NCBI GenBank assembly: GCA_946478665.1
Contig: CAMLCZ010000001.1
Location: forward strand, 62,001-126,000
DNA: 64,000 bases
Reading direction: 5' to 3'
From: an uncultured Bartonella sp.
GTDB taxonomy: Bacteria; Pseudomonadota; Alphaproteobacteria; Rhizobiales; Rhizobiaceae
Under the pieces are notes generated by a model. It was not told the DNA's origin and did not search any database. It worked only from the letters and a program-made list of their open reading frames with translations. The number at the start of each line of letters is the position of its first letter. Position 1 is the stretch's first letter. The translations under genes were made by a program, and so were the position numbers. Shown one piece after another: positions 1 through 9,507 of this stretch.

Positions 1-512
1 GTACTTTCAGCATAGCGAAAGACGACTTGTCCATTCCCTTCTAATTTTGCAAGGGTATTTTCGTCTGCATAATAGTTACCGTCATGATGCGCGACAGGGC
101 AACGTATGATTTGGTTTTGTTGGTAGTTATGCGTAAAAGCGGTTTTTGCATTTGCAACTTGCAACTTTACCTCGCGGCAAACAAATTTCAGCGACGTATT
201 GCGCATAAGAACGCCGGGCAACAAACCAGCTTCAACCAAGATCTGAAAACCATTACAAACGCCCATGACCATTACGCCTGCAGCGGCTTTTTCTGCTATT
301 GCGCGCATAACAGGCATACGCGCAGCGATGGCGCCACATCTGAGATAATCCCCATAGGAAAAACCACCGGGAATAACGATAAGATCAACATTGGGTATCG
401 TTGTTTCTGTTTGCCAAATTGTGAGCGGTGCTGTGCCGGTTATTTGGTGCAAAGCACTAATCATATCGCGATCCCGATTTAATCCGGGTAATTGAATAAC
501 TGCTGCTTTCAT
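1..512 (-). CDS. purQ: Phosphoribosylformylglycinamidine synthase, glutaminase subunit PurQ (3' end cut by window edge)
   Basis: PurQ is the class I glutamine amidotransferase that hydrolyses glutamine and passes ammonia to PurL, with PurS as bridge, at step 4 of purine synthesis in the cytoplasm. I translated the minus strand from the ATG at 510-512. The N-terminus [16 protein letters not shown], the oxyanion segment [12 protein letters not shown] and the nucleophile motif GVCNGFQ (around residues 85-91) are all present. About 170 residues are visible; the C-terminus with the catalytic His/Glu lies left of base 1. It follows purS by 25 bp and is probably cotranscribed with purC and purS, with purL expected further left. 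The identification is firm from the motifs and the neighbours. Confidence 0.93.
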   Translation of the reverse strand, partial: MKAAVIQLPGLNRDRDMISALHQITGTAPLTIWQTETTIPNVDLIVIPGGFSYGDYLRCGAIAARMPVMRAIAEKAAAGVMVMGVCNGFQILVEAGLLPGVLMRNTSLKFVCREVKLQVANAKTAFTHNYQQNQIIRCPVAHHDGNYYADENTLAKLEGNGQVVFRYAES

Positions 513-537
513 GATTCAATCCAATTAGACAGGCAGA

Positions 538-777
538 TCAAACAAGATCTATGTGGTAGTTTTCGATAACAGTATTGGCGAGCAACTTTTCACACATAGC
601 TGTTAGTTGTTTTTTTGCCTCGTCTTCCGACATGTTATCAAGAACGATATCAAAAACCTTGCCCTGTCTTACAGATTGAACACCTGCAAAATCCAAACTA
701 TCCAAGGCGCCGACAATGGCTTTTCCTTGTGGATCGAGAACCCCGTTTTTCAAAGTGACAGTAACACGCGCTTTCAT
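538..777 (-). CDS. purS: Phosphoribosylformylglycinamidine synthase subunit PurS
   Basis: PurS is the small (79 aa) subunit of the three-part FGAM synthase found in alphaproteobacteria and Gram-positives. It forms dimers that bridge PurQ and PurL and help carry ammonia. The sequence starts MKARVTVTLKNGVLDPQGKA and contains the VRQGKVFDI segment typical of the family; length is normal. It sits between purC (upstream, 68 bp) and purQ (downstream, 25 bp). A 7-bp stem hairpin in the purC-purS gap may lower expression relative to purC. Confidence 0.93.
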   Translation of the reverse strand: MKARVTVTLKNGVLDPQGKAIVGALDSLDFAGVQSVRQGKVFDIVLDNMSEDEAKKQLTAMCEKLLANTVIENYHIDLV

Positions 778-820
778 TCTATTTTTCCTGCTTTGTTTGC
801 CTGTACGGCAGAAAAGGTAA

Positions 821-840
821 AGGCGGCATTCAAGCCGCCT
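821..840 (-). terminator. Hairpin between purC and purS, possible weak terminator or attenuator
   Basis: AGGCGGC pairs perfectly with GCCGCCT around a 6-nt loop. On the minus strand the stem is followed by TTTACCTTTT, a poor U-tract, so partial termination or an mRNA-stability role are both possible. It lies 6 bases after the purC stop. Confidence 0.45.
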
Positions 841-845
841 ATCGA

Positions 846-1610
846 TTACTTTACCAATGTTGGCCCTAATGGACGCTGCGGCTCATTTTCGTTCATGATA
901 CCAAGGCGTTTTGCCACTTCTTGATAGGCTTCAATCAATCCACCCATATCACGGCGGAACCTATCTTTATCCATTTTTTCTTTCGTATTGATATCCCACA
1001 GACGAGATGAATCTGGCGAAATTTCATCGGCCAAGACGATACGCATAATATCACCTTCCCAAAGGCGGCCAAATTCCATCTTGAAATCAACCAATTCAAT
1101 TCCAACACCAATAAACAATCCTGTCAGGAAGTCATTGATACGAATTGCAAGTTGCATAATATCTTCAAGCTCTTGGGGGCTCGCCCAACCAAAGGCTGTG
1201 ATATGTTCTTCCGACACCATAGGGTCATCAAGTTCATCTTTTTTATAGTAATATTCTATGATGGATTGTGGAAGTTGGGTTCCTTCCTCAATACCTAGAC
1301 GCTTGGACAAAGACCCTGCAGCGATATTACGCACCACAACCTCAAGAGGTATAATTTCAACAGCTTTAATCAGCTGTTCGCGCATATTGATACGCTTAAT
1401 AAAGTGGGTTGGAATGCCGATTTTTGCCAGTTGGGTAAAGATATATTCTGAAATACGGTTATTGAGAACACCTTTGCCATCAATAATCTCATGCTTTTTC
1501 GCGTTGAATGCGGTAGCATCGTCTTTAAAAAATTGAATATAAGTCCCTGGCTCCGGCCCCTCATAAAGAGTTTTAGCTTTGCCTTCATAAATGCGGTGGC
1601 GACGATTCAT
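846..1610 (-). CDS. purC: SAICAR synthetase PurC
   Basis: PurC (phosphoribosylaminoimidazole-succinocarboxamide synthase) joins aspartate to CAIR with ATP, step 8 of purine synthesis. The 254-residue protein has the N-terminal [11 protein letters not shown] nucleotide-binding loop, the [11 protein letters not shown] segment, and the DFKMEFGR and [11 protein letters not shown] signatures of the family. Length matches the bacterial enzyme. The ATG at 1608-1610 gives the standard N-terminus ([11 protein letters not shown]). It heads the purC-purS-purQ operon and is divergent from the ATPase inhibitor gene, with about 210 bp of shared upstream DNA. Confidence 0.96.
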   Translation of the reverse strand: MNRRHRIYEGKAKTLYEGPEPGTYIQFFKDDATAFNAKKHEIIDGKGVLNNRISEYIFTQLAKIGIPTHFIKRINMREQLIKAVEIIPLEVVVRNIAAGSLSKRLGIEEGTQLPQSIIEYYYKKDELDDPMVSEEHITAFGWASPQELEDIMQLAIRINDFLTGLFIGVGIELVDFKMEFGRLWEGDIMRIVLADEISPDSSRLWDINTKEKMDKDRFRRDMGGLIEAYQEVAKRLGIMNENEPQRPLGPTLVK

Positions 1611-1821
1611 AGTGTTTGCCTACTATTCTTACAGGGTGAAATTTATATTATGCAATCACTACCTTAATTAAAGTAATTTCTCAATCACTGCTTCCTTAAA
1701 CAGCGACAATTTTTCTGATTTGGAACAATTTATTTTTATTGTAGTGGTGGGAAATAGAAAAACGACGAATTCTGCAGTCACGATTATCTATAAAAATAGT
1801 GACAATATGGAGAGGGATTAA

Positions 1822-2148
1822 ATGGACGGGATGAAAGAGCGCGAAGACGCTTTTGAAAAGAAATATGCGTTAGATGAAGAGTTACGTTTCAAGGCAGATG
1901 CCCAGCGTAACCGTATGATTGGGCTTTGGGCTGCTGACCATTTGGGTAAAAGCGGTAGCGAAGCGGAGGAATACGCAAAAGAAATCGTAAAATTGGCGTT
2001 TCTGCATGGCCGTGAAGATGATGTTGTTGAAAAAATTCTTCATGATTTTAATAACGCAAATAAATCTATTGATGAAAAGGAATTGCGTCAAACAATGGCA
2101 AAGCTTCTAAAGGAATCATTTGTGCATTTGGAAGCGATCAATAAGTAA
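1822..2148 (+). CDS. DUF1476 / zeta-type F1-ATPase inhibitor protein
   Basis: This is a 108-residue, highly charged, helical protein of the DUF1476 family. The Paracoccus member is the zeta subunit, which inhibits ATP hydrolysis by the F1Fo-ATPase. Visible family features are the N-terminal REDAFEKKYALDEELRFKA helix (the inhibitory region in the characterised member) and the GLWAADHLGKSGSEAEEYAKE core. A purine-rich GGAGAGGG stretch precedes the ATG at good spacing. It is monocistronic, divergent from purC, and ends at a strong hairpin terminator. The family call is firm; the inhibitory role here is inferred. Confidence 0.88.
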   Translation: MDGMKEREDAFEKKYALDEELRFKADAQRNRMIGLWAADHLGKSGSEAEEYAKEIVKLAFLHGREDDVVEKILHDFNNANKSIDEKELRQTMAKLLKESFVHLEAINK

Positions 2149-2183
2149 TCAGAGAATTGTAGAAAAATAATTAGAGATACTTT

Positions 2184-2214
2184 AAAGCCCAAAACTATAC
2201 ATTTTGGGCTTTTT
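2184..2214. terminator. Bidirectional rho-independent terminator
   Basis: AAAGCCCAAAA and TTTTGGGCTTT form an 11-bp stem with a 7-nt loop, followed by TT on plus and flanked by A/T-rich sequence on both sides. It lies between the convergent DUF1476 gene and the RBBP9-like hydrolase gene and can serve both. Confidence 0.85.
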
Positions 2215-2215
2215 A

Positions 2216-2764
2216 TCAAAGGTTGGCTAGAAAATGGGAAAATACCATTAAGCCTTCCGGCCAAGGTCCATGACCGGACGCAACATTGATATGGCCAGAT
2301 TCGCCTGCATCTATAAACAATGATCCCCAGTCATGGGCAATCTTCTCTGCCACTTCAAACTCGCAATATTCATCATTATGGCTTGCCACGACAATGGAAG
2401 GAAATGGCAACCTTTGATGAGGGTAGGGACCAAATGTCATAAGATGTTTTGGTCTTATTGCAGGGTTTGCAACGTCTGGTGGTGCAACAAGAAATGCACC
2501 ACGTATTTTTTTTCCAATTACGGGAACTGCATGAATAAACGTTGGTACTCCTAGTGAATGCGCGATTACGACCACAGGTTTATCCGCGGCATGCACTTCT
2601 TTTTCTACTTCTCGAACCCAGTCTTCACGCACAGGTTTTGACCACTCTGCTTGTTCAACACGGTGAGCTGTAGACAATTTTTGTTCCCAACGTGTTTGCC
2701 AATGGTCAGGTCCTGAACCAGTATATCCTGGTATAATGAGAATATCGACCTCGTTAGCTTTCAT
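2216..2764 (-). CDS. RBBP9/YdeN-family alpha/beta hydrolase
   Basis: This is a serine-hydrolase-fold protein of the RBBP9/YdeN family (182 aa from the chosen start). It shows the oxyanion segment ILIIPGYTGSGPDHWQ, the nucleophile elbow AHSLG (Ser), an Asp in the NDEYCEF region, and the C-terminal His in SGHINVASGHGPWPEG. The substrate is unknown for most bacterial members. I start at 2764 because AAGGG lies 8 nt upstream; an ATG at 2824 in frame would add 20 residues but has no good ribosome site. It lies downstream of purB with about 90 bp between and is probably transcribed separately or by read-through. Confidence 0.82.
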   Translation of the reverse strand: MKANEVDILIIPGYTGSGPDHWQTRWEQKLSTAHRVEQAEWSKPVREDWVREVEKEVHAADKPVVVIAHSLGVPTFIHAVPVIGKKIRGAFLVAPPDVANPAIRPKHLMTFGPYPHQRLPFPSIVVASHNDEYCEFEVAEKIAHDWGSLFIDAGESGHINVASGHGPWPEGLMVFSHFLANL

Positions 2765-2852
2765 AGCAGTATCCCTTAATGAGAAAGTTTCTGCATTTGC
2801 TTTTTCAAGAAAAAGCCAAAACATTGGCTTTGTTCTTAAAAGTTATCAGTGT

Positions 2853-4154
2853 TTATCCAAAAACACGGTGAAAAATAGTGTCGACATGCTTGGTGTGATA
2901 ACCAAGATCGAATTTTTCACGGATCTGTTCTTCACTGAGTGCCTTGCGAACGTCCTCGTCTGCCAATAGTTCTTCCAGAAAATCTTTTCCATGTTCCCAT
3001 ACTTTCATGGCATTTCGCTGTACCAAACGGTAAGCATCTTCACGGCTAACACCGGCTTGAGTCAGCGCAAGAAGTACACGTTGGGAATGCACCAAACCAC
3101 GGAACTTGTTAAGATTTTTCATCATATTGTCTGGATAGACCAATAATTTATCAATAACTGACGTCAAACGCGATAATGCGAAATCAAGTGTAATTGTTGC
3201 ATCTGGTCCAATGAAACGTTCAACAGATGAATGAGAAATATCGCGCTCATGCCAAAGTGCAACGTTTTCCATTGCAGGAATGGAGAACGACCGTACCATG
3301 CGGGCAAGTCCGGTCAAGTTTTCTGTTAACACTGGATTGCGCTTATGGGGCATAGCTGAAGAGCCTTTTTGTCCAGGAGAAAAATACTCTTCGGCTTCTA
3401 ATACTTCTGTTCTTTGAAGGTGACGTATTTCAATTGCCAAACGCTCTATTGAAGAAGCAATTACACCTAAAGTGGCAAAAAACATCGCGTGGCGATCACG
3501 TGGTATAACTTGAGTGGAAACTGGTTCCGAACGCATACCCAGAGCATGAGCAACATGCTCTTCTACTCTTGGGTCAATATTGGCAAATGTTCCTACCGCA
3601 CCTGATATTGCACAGGTTGATATTTCATCTTTTGCGGCAACCAAACGTTCACGACAACGGGAAAACTCGGCGTAAGCATAGGCTAATTTAACACCAAAAG
3701 TTGTTGGTTCCGCATGAATTCCGTGGCTACGGCCAATGGTTACCGTATCTTTGTACTCGAAAGCACGTTTTTTTAATGCTTCCAGCAGTTGGTCGATATC
3801 TTTGAGCAAGATATCACTTGCACGCATAAGAAGAACATTGAATGTCGTATCAAGTATATCCGAAGACGTCATACCTTGATGCACAAAACGCGCTTCTGGA
3901 CCAATGAATTCAGCCAAATGTGTTAGAAAAGCGATGACATCGTGTTTTGTTACTGCTTCAATTTCATCAATACGTGAAACATCGAATTTTGCTTTGCCGC
4001 CTTTTTCCCAGATGGTTTTTGCAGCTTCTTTCGGGATAACACCAAGCTCTGCTAATGCGTCACAGGCATGGGCTTCAATTTCAAACCAGATACGATATTT
4101 CGTTTCAGGAGACCATAAAGAAACCATTTCTGGCCGTGAATAACGTGGTATCAT
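2853..4154 (-). CDS. purB: Adenylosuccinate lyase PurB
   Basis: PurB cleaves SAICAR to AICAR and adenylosuccinate to AMP, releasing fumarate both times. The 433-residue protein has the fumarase/aspartase-superfamily signature SSAMPHKRNP near residues 264-273 (mobile catalytic loop with Ser) and the TSSDILDT and GRSHGIHAEP segments that hold active-site residues. Length is standard. It follows rpe by only 16 bp and is likely cotranscribed with it. Confidence 0.96.
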   Translation of the reverse strand: MIPRYSRPEMVSLWSPETKYRIWFEIEAHACDALAELGVIPKEAAKTIWEKGGKAKFDVSRIDEIEAVTKHDVIAFLTHLAEFIGPEARFVHQGMTSSDILDTTFNVLLMRASDILLKDIDQLLEALKKRAFEYKDTVTIGRSHGIHAEPTTFGVKLAYAYAEFSRCRERLVAAKDEISTCAISGAVGTFANIDPRVEEHVAHALGMRSEPVSTQVIPRDRHAMFFATLGVIASSIERLAIEIRHLQRTEVLEAEEYFSPGQKGSSAMPHKRNPVLTENLTGLARMVRSFSIPAMENVALWHERDISHSSVERFIGPDATITLDFALSRLTSVIDKLLVYPDNMMKNLNKFRGLVHSQRVLLALTQAGVSREDAYRLVQRNAMKVWEHGKDFLEELLADEDVRKALSEEQIREKFDLGYHTKHVDTIFHRVFG

Positions 4155-4170
4155 GAGTGTTCTCCTTATT

Positions 4171-4839
4171 TTATTTTGTTGCCGCTTTTCGTAAATCTTC
4201 TATGCGGCTTTTATATAACTCTTTTGTGCCATTTTTAAAAATTGCAGAACCGGCTACAAATGCATTGGCACCAGCAGATGACGCCTGATGAATTGTGTCT
4301 ACCGTAATTCCACCATCTACTTCCAGATCAATTGGTCTATTTCCAATCAACTTTTTAATACGTTCAATTTTATTGACGACTGCCGGAATAAATTTTTGAC
4401 CACCAAACCCAGGATTGACACTCATGACAAGAATAAGATCAAGCTCATCAAGCAGATATTCCAAGACACTTTCCGGTGTTCCGGGATTAATTGACAGCCC
4501 TGCTTTTTTACCCAAAGCTTTGATTGCCTGTAATGTACGATGAACATGCGTTGTTGCTTCAGCATGGACAGTAATAATATCTGATCCGGCTTTGGCAAAG
4601 GCTTCCAGATAATTGTCTACTGGTGAAATCATCAGGTGCACATCAAAAATGGCATCCGTTATTGGTCTGATAGCTTTTACAACGTCTGGTCCAAAAGTAA
4701 TATTAGGAACAAAGTGGCCGTCCATGACATCTATATGAACCCAGTCGGCACCGGATTCCATGACATCTTTAATCTCGCTACCAAGTTTAGAGAAATCGGA
4801 TGCAAGGATGGATGGGGCAATTATTTGTTGGCGAGGCAT
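4171..4839 (-). CDS. rpe: Ribulose-phosphate 3-epimerase Rpe
   Basis: Rpe interconverts ribulose 5-phosphate and xylulose 5-phosphate in the pentose phosphate pathway. The 222-residue TIM barrel shows [36 protein letters not shown] and [12 protein letters not shown], containing the metal-binding His and Asp residues, and the phosphate-binding VDGGI. A GGAG ribosome site precedes the ATG. It is first of a likely rpe-purB operon; the enzyme supplies the ribose side that feeds PRPP, so linkage to a purine gene makes sense. Its upstream leader contains a small hairpin at 4855-4871. Confidence 0.96.
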   Translation of the reverse strand: MPRQQIIAPSILASDFSKLGSEIKDVMESGADWVHIDVMDGHFVPNITFGPDVVKAIRPITDAIFDVHLMISPVDNYLEAFAKAGSDIITVHAEATTHVHRTLQAIKALGKKAGLSINPGTPESVLEYLLDELDLILVMSVNPGFGGQKFIPAVVNKIERIKKLIGNRPIDLEVDGGITVDTIHQASSAGANAFVAGSAIFKNGTKELYKSRIEDLRKAATK

Positions 4840-5053
4840 ATTAATCTCCTACATCATGGTTTCCTACCATGCTAATCAACGGCTGGGAACCAGTTTTCTT
4901 CCTGATCCACATATGAAGTATAAGACTGCTTATACCCATAAAAGATAACTATGGCTGGTATTTTTACAAAAAAACACATATGAATTGGTCGGGATAGTAA
5001 TTATTGGGGTCTAATTCCTTTATAACATAAAATAATTGTAATAATTTGAAACC

Positions 5054-5590
5054 ATGACAGAACACTCAACTCATAATGTTTCTTGCGGTCTGCCGATTGT
5101 GACTGTTCCAGCGGTTGAATATCGCGACGCCATGCGTCACTTTGCTGGTGCTGTTCATATTGTTACCACAGATGGAGCAAAGGGAAAACGTGGTGTCACC
5201 ATATCTGCGTGTTGTTCCTTATCGGATGAACCGCCAACAGTGTTGGTGTGTCTCATGCGTTCACATGAACAAAATAGATTTTTTGTAGAAAATGAGCAGT
5301 TTTGCGTGAATACTTTGGCTGGTCACCATAGTGACTTGTCTGATGTGTTTGCAGGACGCGGTCAATTGGATATGCCACAACGCTTCGCTAGAGCTCAATG
5401 GCGCACATTAAAGACCGGCTGTCCGGTATTAAATGATGCCTTGGTTTCCCTTGATTGCAAATTGGTAAGTTGGCACATACATGCCACCCATTATATTCTG
5501 ATTGGTGAGGTTGTTGGCATCAAGCGTAACAAATCAATTGATGGTTTGATGTATCTCAACCGCAACTATCACACATTACCGCTTCTATAA
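5054..5590 (+). CDS. Flavin reductase (DIM6/NTAB, RutF/HpaC-like) family protein
   Basis: This 178-residue protein has the FMN-binding split-barrel fold of NAD(P)H:flavin reductases that feed two-component monooxygenases. Visible features are MRHFAGAVHIVTTDG, the GVTISACCSLSDEPPTVLVC flavin-binding segment and GEVVGI near the end. No partner monooxygenase gene lies nearby, so the physiological partner is unknown. The chosen ATG has no strong ribosome site and the first ~25 residues are not conserved-looking, so the true start could be an internal ATG. Divergent from rpe. Confidence 0.8.
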   Translation: MTEHSTHNVSCGLPIVTVPAVEYRDAMRHFAGAVHIVTTDGAKGKRGVTISACCSLSDEPPTVLVCLMRSHEQNRFFVENEQFCVNTLAGHHSDLSDVFAGRGQLDMPQRFARAQWRTLKTGCPVLNDALVSLDCKLVSWHIHATHYILIGEVVGIKRNKSIDGLMYLNRNYHTLPLL

Positions 5591-5611
5591 TATTGACTAT
5601 CGGCTCTTAAT

Positions 5612-6145
5612 CTATTTTTTTGCGAAATCGCGTGTCACGTCACCAGTGCGCTTCAATTTCATACCAACAACTGGGATAAGATCATTCTCGACCTTGACCG
5701 ATACGGTGATATTCATCGAATTCTTATCTTCCAACCTTGCCATCATCGCGCCATTAAGCTGTTTTCTGTTAAGGCCAAATACCATACGGTCTTTACTGAC
5801 TTTTCCTGAAATAACGTCTAATCCGTCACCTTTTGATCCATCATTGAATGCACCAGAAAAACCTGATGGACCCCGCGTAACGGTTGCTTTCATAGGTTGG
5901 TTGAACACACCAACATGGCAATTGCCATCTAGCGTCATACCCACTTGAGTTGCCTCTGATGTGCCAGAAAAATCACAGGTAAATTTTGTGCCTTTATATT
6001 TTCCAGCGACAACTTCACCTGGGCCAGACCATTTTCCTTCGATTGAACGGAAAAAATCAACATCACTATCAGCAGCATAACCAGTTAAGGGTGCTAAAGA
6101 TGTCGCAAAAGTCATTCCGATGAACGCTGATAGAATTTTTTTCAT
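5612..6145 (-). CDS. Exported protein of unknown function
   Basis: The 177-residue product has a clear Sec signal (MKKIL, hydrophobic stretch, cleavage near GYAA-DSD at about residue 25). The mature part is beta-rich with FFRSIEGKWSGPGEVVAGKYKGTKF-like strands and two cysteines (in FTCDF and GNCHV) that could form a disulfide. I do not recognise a characterised family; similar small periplasmic proteins occur in other Hyphomicrobiales. It is convergent with the flavin reductase, 21 bp apart, with no obvious terminator between them. Confidence 0.7.
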   Translation of the reverse strand: MKKILSAFIGMTFATSLAPLTGYAADSDVDFFRSIEGKWSGPGEVVAGKYKGTKFTCDFSGTSEATQVGMTLDGNCHVGVFNQPMKATVTRGPSGFSGAFNDGSKGDGLDVISGKVSKDRMVFGLNRKQLNGAMMARLEDKNSMNITVSVKVENDLIPVVGMKLKRTGDVTRDFAKK

Positions 6146-6247
6146 AATGGCACTGCTCAGCCTTTACACAAAACACAAGTAAACCGATCAATTGACACGA
6201 TTTTTATTTGAGCCATTATGGATAAAAATGGTTAATTCTTTATTTTT

Positions 6248-7267
6248 TCATTCTTGTGAAAATGTTGTTTTTTTATAGTTTCCATCAGTTTTACTGGTTT
6301 TAAAGGCCATAAGATCACTGGTAAAGTCACTAAGTCCCGGTCTTTTTTCACCATCAAACGGAAATGGACGCAACGCATCCATTGTTGCAATACCGATACG
6401 AGTCGTCATCAGACCATTTACGACACCTTCACCGAAGCGGGCAGAAAGACGGGTAGCCAAGCCTTGGCCAATTATTTGTTCAACAAGACCATCGCCGAAA
6501 GCCATTGTTCCTGTTACAGCAAGATGGGCAAAAACCCGTCTTAATAATGAAAACAAACCGAAGCGTCCCGGTCGTGCACCATATATCGTCGCCAAATTTC
6601 GTATAAGACGTACAGACTCATAGAGAACATAACCTAGATCGATAATGGCTCGTGGGCTCACAGCCGTTATAACCGAAACGCGTTTTGCTGCATTTAACAC
6701 AATTTTCCGCGCTTCGATGTCGATCGGCTTCAATATTTCATGTTCAGCCAGATGAATAAGTTCTTTACCATCAATAATGTCTTGTTTGTGTTGCTGCATA
6801 AAACGCCGACCGTGCGCGGTGTATGATGTGTTTTCAGTATAGTGGAGAAGCTCTTCAACAGCATGACGTGCTAAGTTCATGTCATCGTGTTCAACAGCAT
6901 AGGCAGCATCTTGTCTGATTTGATCGACAGAGCGCAAACGCATGATTGCGCGAATTTCACTAATGATAACGGAAATAAACGCCACGACACCGATGATCGC
7001 AACACATAACGCAAACCAACCAAGAATTTGATATTCAGCAAAAAGCGAGCGTATGAGGCTGTCCACCCAAGAAATGCCGGTAAGAAGCAGTAAAATTACA
7101 AAGACGATAAACAATACTTTACCGCTGCTAAATATTGGTTTTTTCGGCGATAAAGTCATGTCGCTTACCGCTTCAAGTTTTTTTATATCATCAATCAAAA
7201 ACGCATCAGTCTGATCTTCTTTCACATCTGATAGATTGGTGGTTGCGTGCGGCTTGCGGCTGGTCAT
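6248..7267 (-). CDS. ycjF: YcjF-like inner-membrane protein (TIGR01620/DUF697 family)
   Basis: This 339-residue membrane protein has two transmembrane helices near residues 50-70 and 78-105. A soluble C-terminal domain of the DUF697/TIGR01620 type follows (VLYESVRLIRNLATIYG, GDGLVEQIIGQGLATRLSARFGEGVVNG). Its function is unknown; in many proteobacteria it accompanies YcjX and is associated with envelope stress (Psp-linked in E. coli). Its start overlaps the ycjX stop by 4 bp (ATGA), so translation is coupled. Confidence 0.85.
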   Translation of the reverse strand: MTSRKPHATTNLSDVKEDQTDAFLIDDIKKLEAVSDMTLSPKKPIFSSGKVLFIVFVILLLLTGISWVDSLIRSLFAEYQILGWFALCVAIIGVVAFISVIISEIRAIMRLRSVDQIRQDAAYAVEHDDMNLARHAVEELLHYTENTSYTAHGRRFMQQHKQDIIDGKELIHLAEHEILKPIDIEARKIVLNAAKRVSVITAVSPRAIIDLGYVLYESVRLIRNLATIYGARPGRFGLFSLLRRVFAHLAVTGTMAFGDGLVEQIIGQGLATRLSARFGEGVVNGLMTTRIGIATMDALRPFPFDGEKRPGLSDFTSDLMAFKTSKTDGNYKKTTFSQE

Positions 7268-8706
7268 ATCAAATAATCCCCAAACAGAAATTCCATGGCT
7301 CGATCTAGGCGAATGTGAGGAAAAGTTTGTTGAGAGGTTAATTTGGGTGGACGAAAGCGAACGAAGTGTAATTGATTATGCCAGTTTTTATCCAATAATT
7401 CGCTCAATGATTCCGGTAAATCACCGGGAAATACGGCTGTTTCTGTTTTCCCATCGAAACGCAAACCGTTTATAACTTCACCAGCCAAAGGCGTTCCAAT
7501 AACAACAGGTAGCATCGTGCCTTTTTGATCAATTGTGCCTTCGCGGGTTGAGCGTATAGAAGCTATTGCCAATGTATCGTTTGAAATATCTTGAGATCCT
7601 GAAATTTTCAGTGCTTTCTGAACGATCTCTGACGTTATGTCTTCCAACCTATCGTGACTGGTGTGGTGTAAATGGTCTGATTTGGTGGCAGCGATGAGTA
7701 TTCGGTTGATCTTGTGCTTCCATAATTTTTTTAACCAATGATTTTTGCCTATCCGGAAGCATGATAGAATTTCCGCAAGAGCATTTTGCATTTCTGCTAT
7801 CGAGTCTCTTCCACTGTTTATTGCCTGTAGTGCATCAACCAGAATGATTTGGCGATCCAAACGTGCAATATGTTCGCGGAAAAACGGCATAATGACGTGC
7901 CTTTTATATAATTCGTATCTTTGCTCCATAACCTTGGCTATGGAATTTTCTGGAAATACTAATGTTCCTAAATCTGGTAGTGGGGAAAACGAAAGTACTG
8001 GCGCACCGTCAAAACTACCCGGTATCAAGAAACGACCAGGAGGCAAGGCAGAGATTGTTTCGCCGTCATTTTTCGCCGATTGTAGATAGTTTTTAAAACT
8101 ATTGGATAACGAGTCTATATCGCGCTCGTTTGCATCCGATAACAGATTAATGCTTTGAATTTCTGCCAACCATTTTGCTGCATATTTGGCATGATTACCT
8201 GATTTCGCACGTTCAATCGACTCATCACTAAATTGCCGATAGCTTTTGGCCAATAAAGGTAGGTCTAGCAGCCATTCCCCGGGATAATCAATCAAATCTA
8301 TATTCAATTTCCCACGTGGTAATATTGGAAATGCGGAAGAATGAGGGGCGAAATAAAGCTCTATGCGAAGTTGTGACAGCGAACGGGTAGATTCCGGCCA
8401 GATTTGCTTTTGTAACAGCGCATCAAGGTGCTTTTCATATTCGAAACGGGCTATATTGCTGTCAGGTTGTTCACCTAGTTTTACTTTTAGCAGGCGTCCT
8501 TCGCGAGCCACATTAAAGATGGGCAGGTGATCGCCTTGTATAAAATTATGAACGAGCGAGGTTATGAAAACCGTTTTGCCAGCGCGTGATAAGCCAGTCA
8601 CACCAAGCTTAACTGTTGGGTTCAGTACATTTGCTGTTCTGTCAGAAATAGCATCAAGTGCGATAAGTGCTTCATCTTTTAAGGAGGTAAATGACGGCAA
8701 TGACAT
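7264..8706 (-). CDS. ycjX: YcjX-family P-loop GTPase-like protein (DUF463)
   Basis: YcjX proteins are predicted GTPases; a crystal structure of a family member shows a Ras-like fold with an added domain. The 480-residue product has a Walker A loop GLSRAGKT at residues 38-45, a DYPGEW switch II-like segment, and an AATKSDH motif resembling the G4 base-recognition motif. It forms a translationally coupled pair with the YcjF-like gene (ATGA overlap). Upstream, the SixA-like gene is about 100 bp away on the same strand. There are no psp genes in this window. Confidence 0.88.
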   Translation of the reverse strand: MSLPSFTSLKDEALIALDAISDRTANVLNPTVKLGVTGLSRAGKTVFITSLVHNFIQGDHLPIFNVAREGRLLKVKLGEQPDSNIARFEYEKHLDALLQKQIWPESTRSLSQLRIELYFAPHSSAFPILPRGKLNIDLIDYPGEWLLDLPLLAKSYRQFSDESIERAKSGNHAKYAAKWLAEIQSINLLSDANERDIDSLSNSFKNYLQSAKNDGETISALPPGRFLIPGSFDGAPVLSFSPLPDLGTLVFPENSIAKVMEQRYELYKRHVIMPFFREHIARLDRQIILVDALQAINSGRDSIAEMQNALAEILSCFRIGKNHWLKKLWKHKINRILIAATKSDHLHHTSHDRLEDITSEIVQKALKISGSQDISNDTLAIASIRSTREGTIDQKGTMLPVVIGTPLAGEVINGLRFDGKTETAVFPGDLPESLSELLDKNWHNQLHFVRFRPPKLTSQQTFPHIRLDRAMEFLFGDYLI

Positions 8707-8805
8707 ATTTTCAAGTTCTCTGTGACAACAAACTGAACACTATATCAACCAATATGGGCAAAAATAATTTATCCGACAAGTTTATCCAGTATGTTTGATA
8801 AGAAA

Positions 8806-9303
8806 TCAAGGACGTTCAAACGCAGTAATTGTGCCGCCTTTGATATAATTATTTGTCGGATTTGGTGGGAAACTAATTTCTACGAGATTAGCAGGTGCCA
8901 TAAAGCCACGATAATCTATTGTCGTATCGTCTGGTCGCCGTAATAGTGTCGCAAGCTCGCTAATAACAGGATTATGTCCGATGAGTAGCAACGGAAAATT
9001 TGATGCTTTGGTAATGACCTCTAAGTAATCCGTTAAGTCACCGTTATATAATGACTCATAATAATGAACGTCCAGGATATGATCGATATTCAATGCTTCT
9101 AATGTTTGTCTCGTCCGCACAGCTGTAGAACAGACGACCGAAATCGGCGATGTAACGTGCCGGTAAATTCTCTGTCCAATAGACAAAGCTTGCTGTTGAC
9201 CTGAATGACTGAGTGATCTGTTGAAGTCATTACTAGAAAAAGTTGCATTCGATGCTTCTGCATGACGCAGTAAGATTATTTTTTTATTTTCTAAATCAGT
9301 CAC
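8806..9303 (-). CDS. SixA-like histidine phosphatase
   Basis: A short histidine phosphatase of the phosphoglycerate-mutase-like superfamily. It shows the catalytic LRHAEAS (RHx) motif near the N-terminus, an R-T-R-Q-T segment that completes the phosphate pocket, and the second catalytic His in LLIGHNP. E. coli SixA dephosphorylates phosphotransfer proteins; the target here is unknown. The start is uncertain: GTG at 9303 gives 165 residues, and a TTG at 9324 would add seven. Neither has a strong ribosome site. The gene is divergent from dksA. Confidence 0.8.
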   Translation of the reverse strand: MTDLENKKIILLRHAEASNATFSSNDFNRSLSHSGQQQALSIGQRIYRHVTSPISVVCSTAVRTRQTLEALNIDHILDVHYYESLYNGDLTDYLEVITKASNFPLLLIGHNPVISELATLLRRPDDTTIDYRGFMAPANLVEISFPPNPTNNYIKGGTITAFERP

Positions 9304-9507
9304 TTTGAAAGCCTGTTCGGTCAATTTTTAGCCAAATACAACATATTTTTGTCGTTCCCGTGCATATACGGTAAGTTACAATGTCATTCTATCTTTTTCT
9401 TTTAATATCAATGTCTTGAAAAAATGCTATCAAAAAAAATTCGCTTGTATTGAAGTTAAACACACAATATATAGACCCGCACCTACGACATGTGGAGGTG
9501 TTGGTCG

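Noticed and set aside
84..482. 132-codon plus-strand frame at the left edge
   Set aside because: It is the antisense shadow of purQ, whose minus-strand translation carries the expected catalytic motifs.
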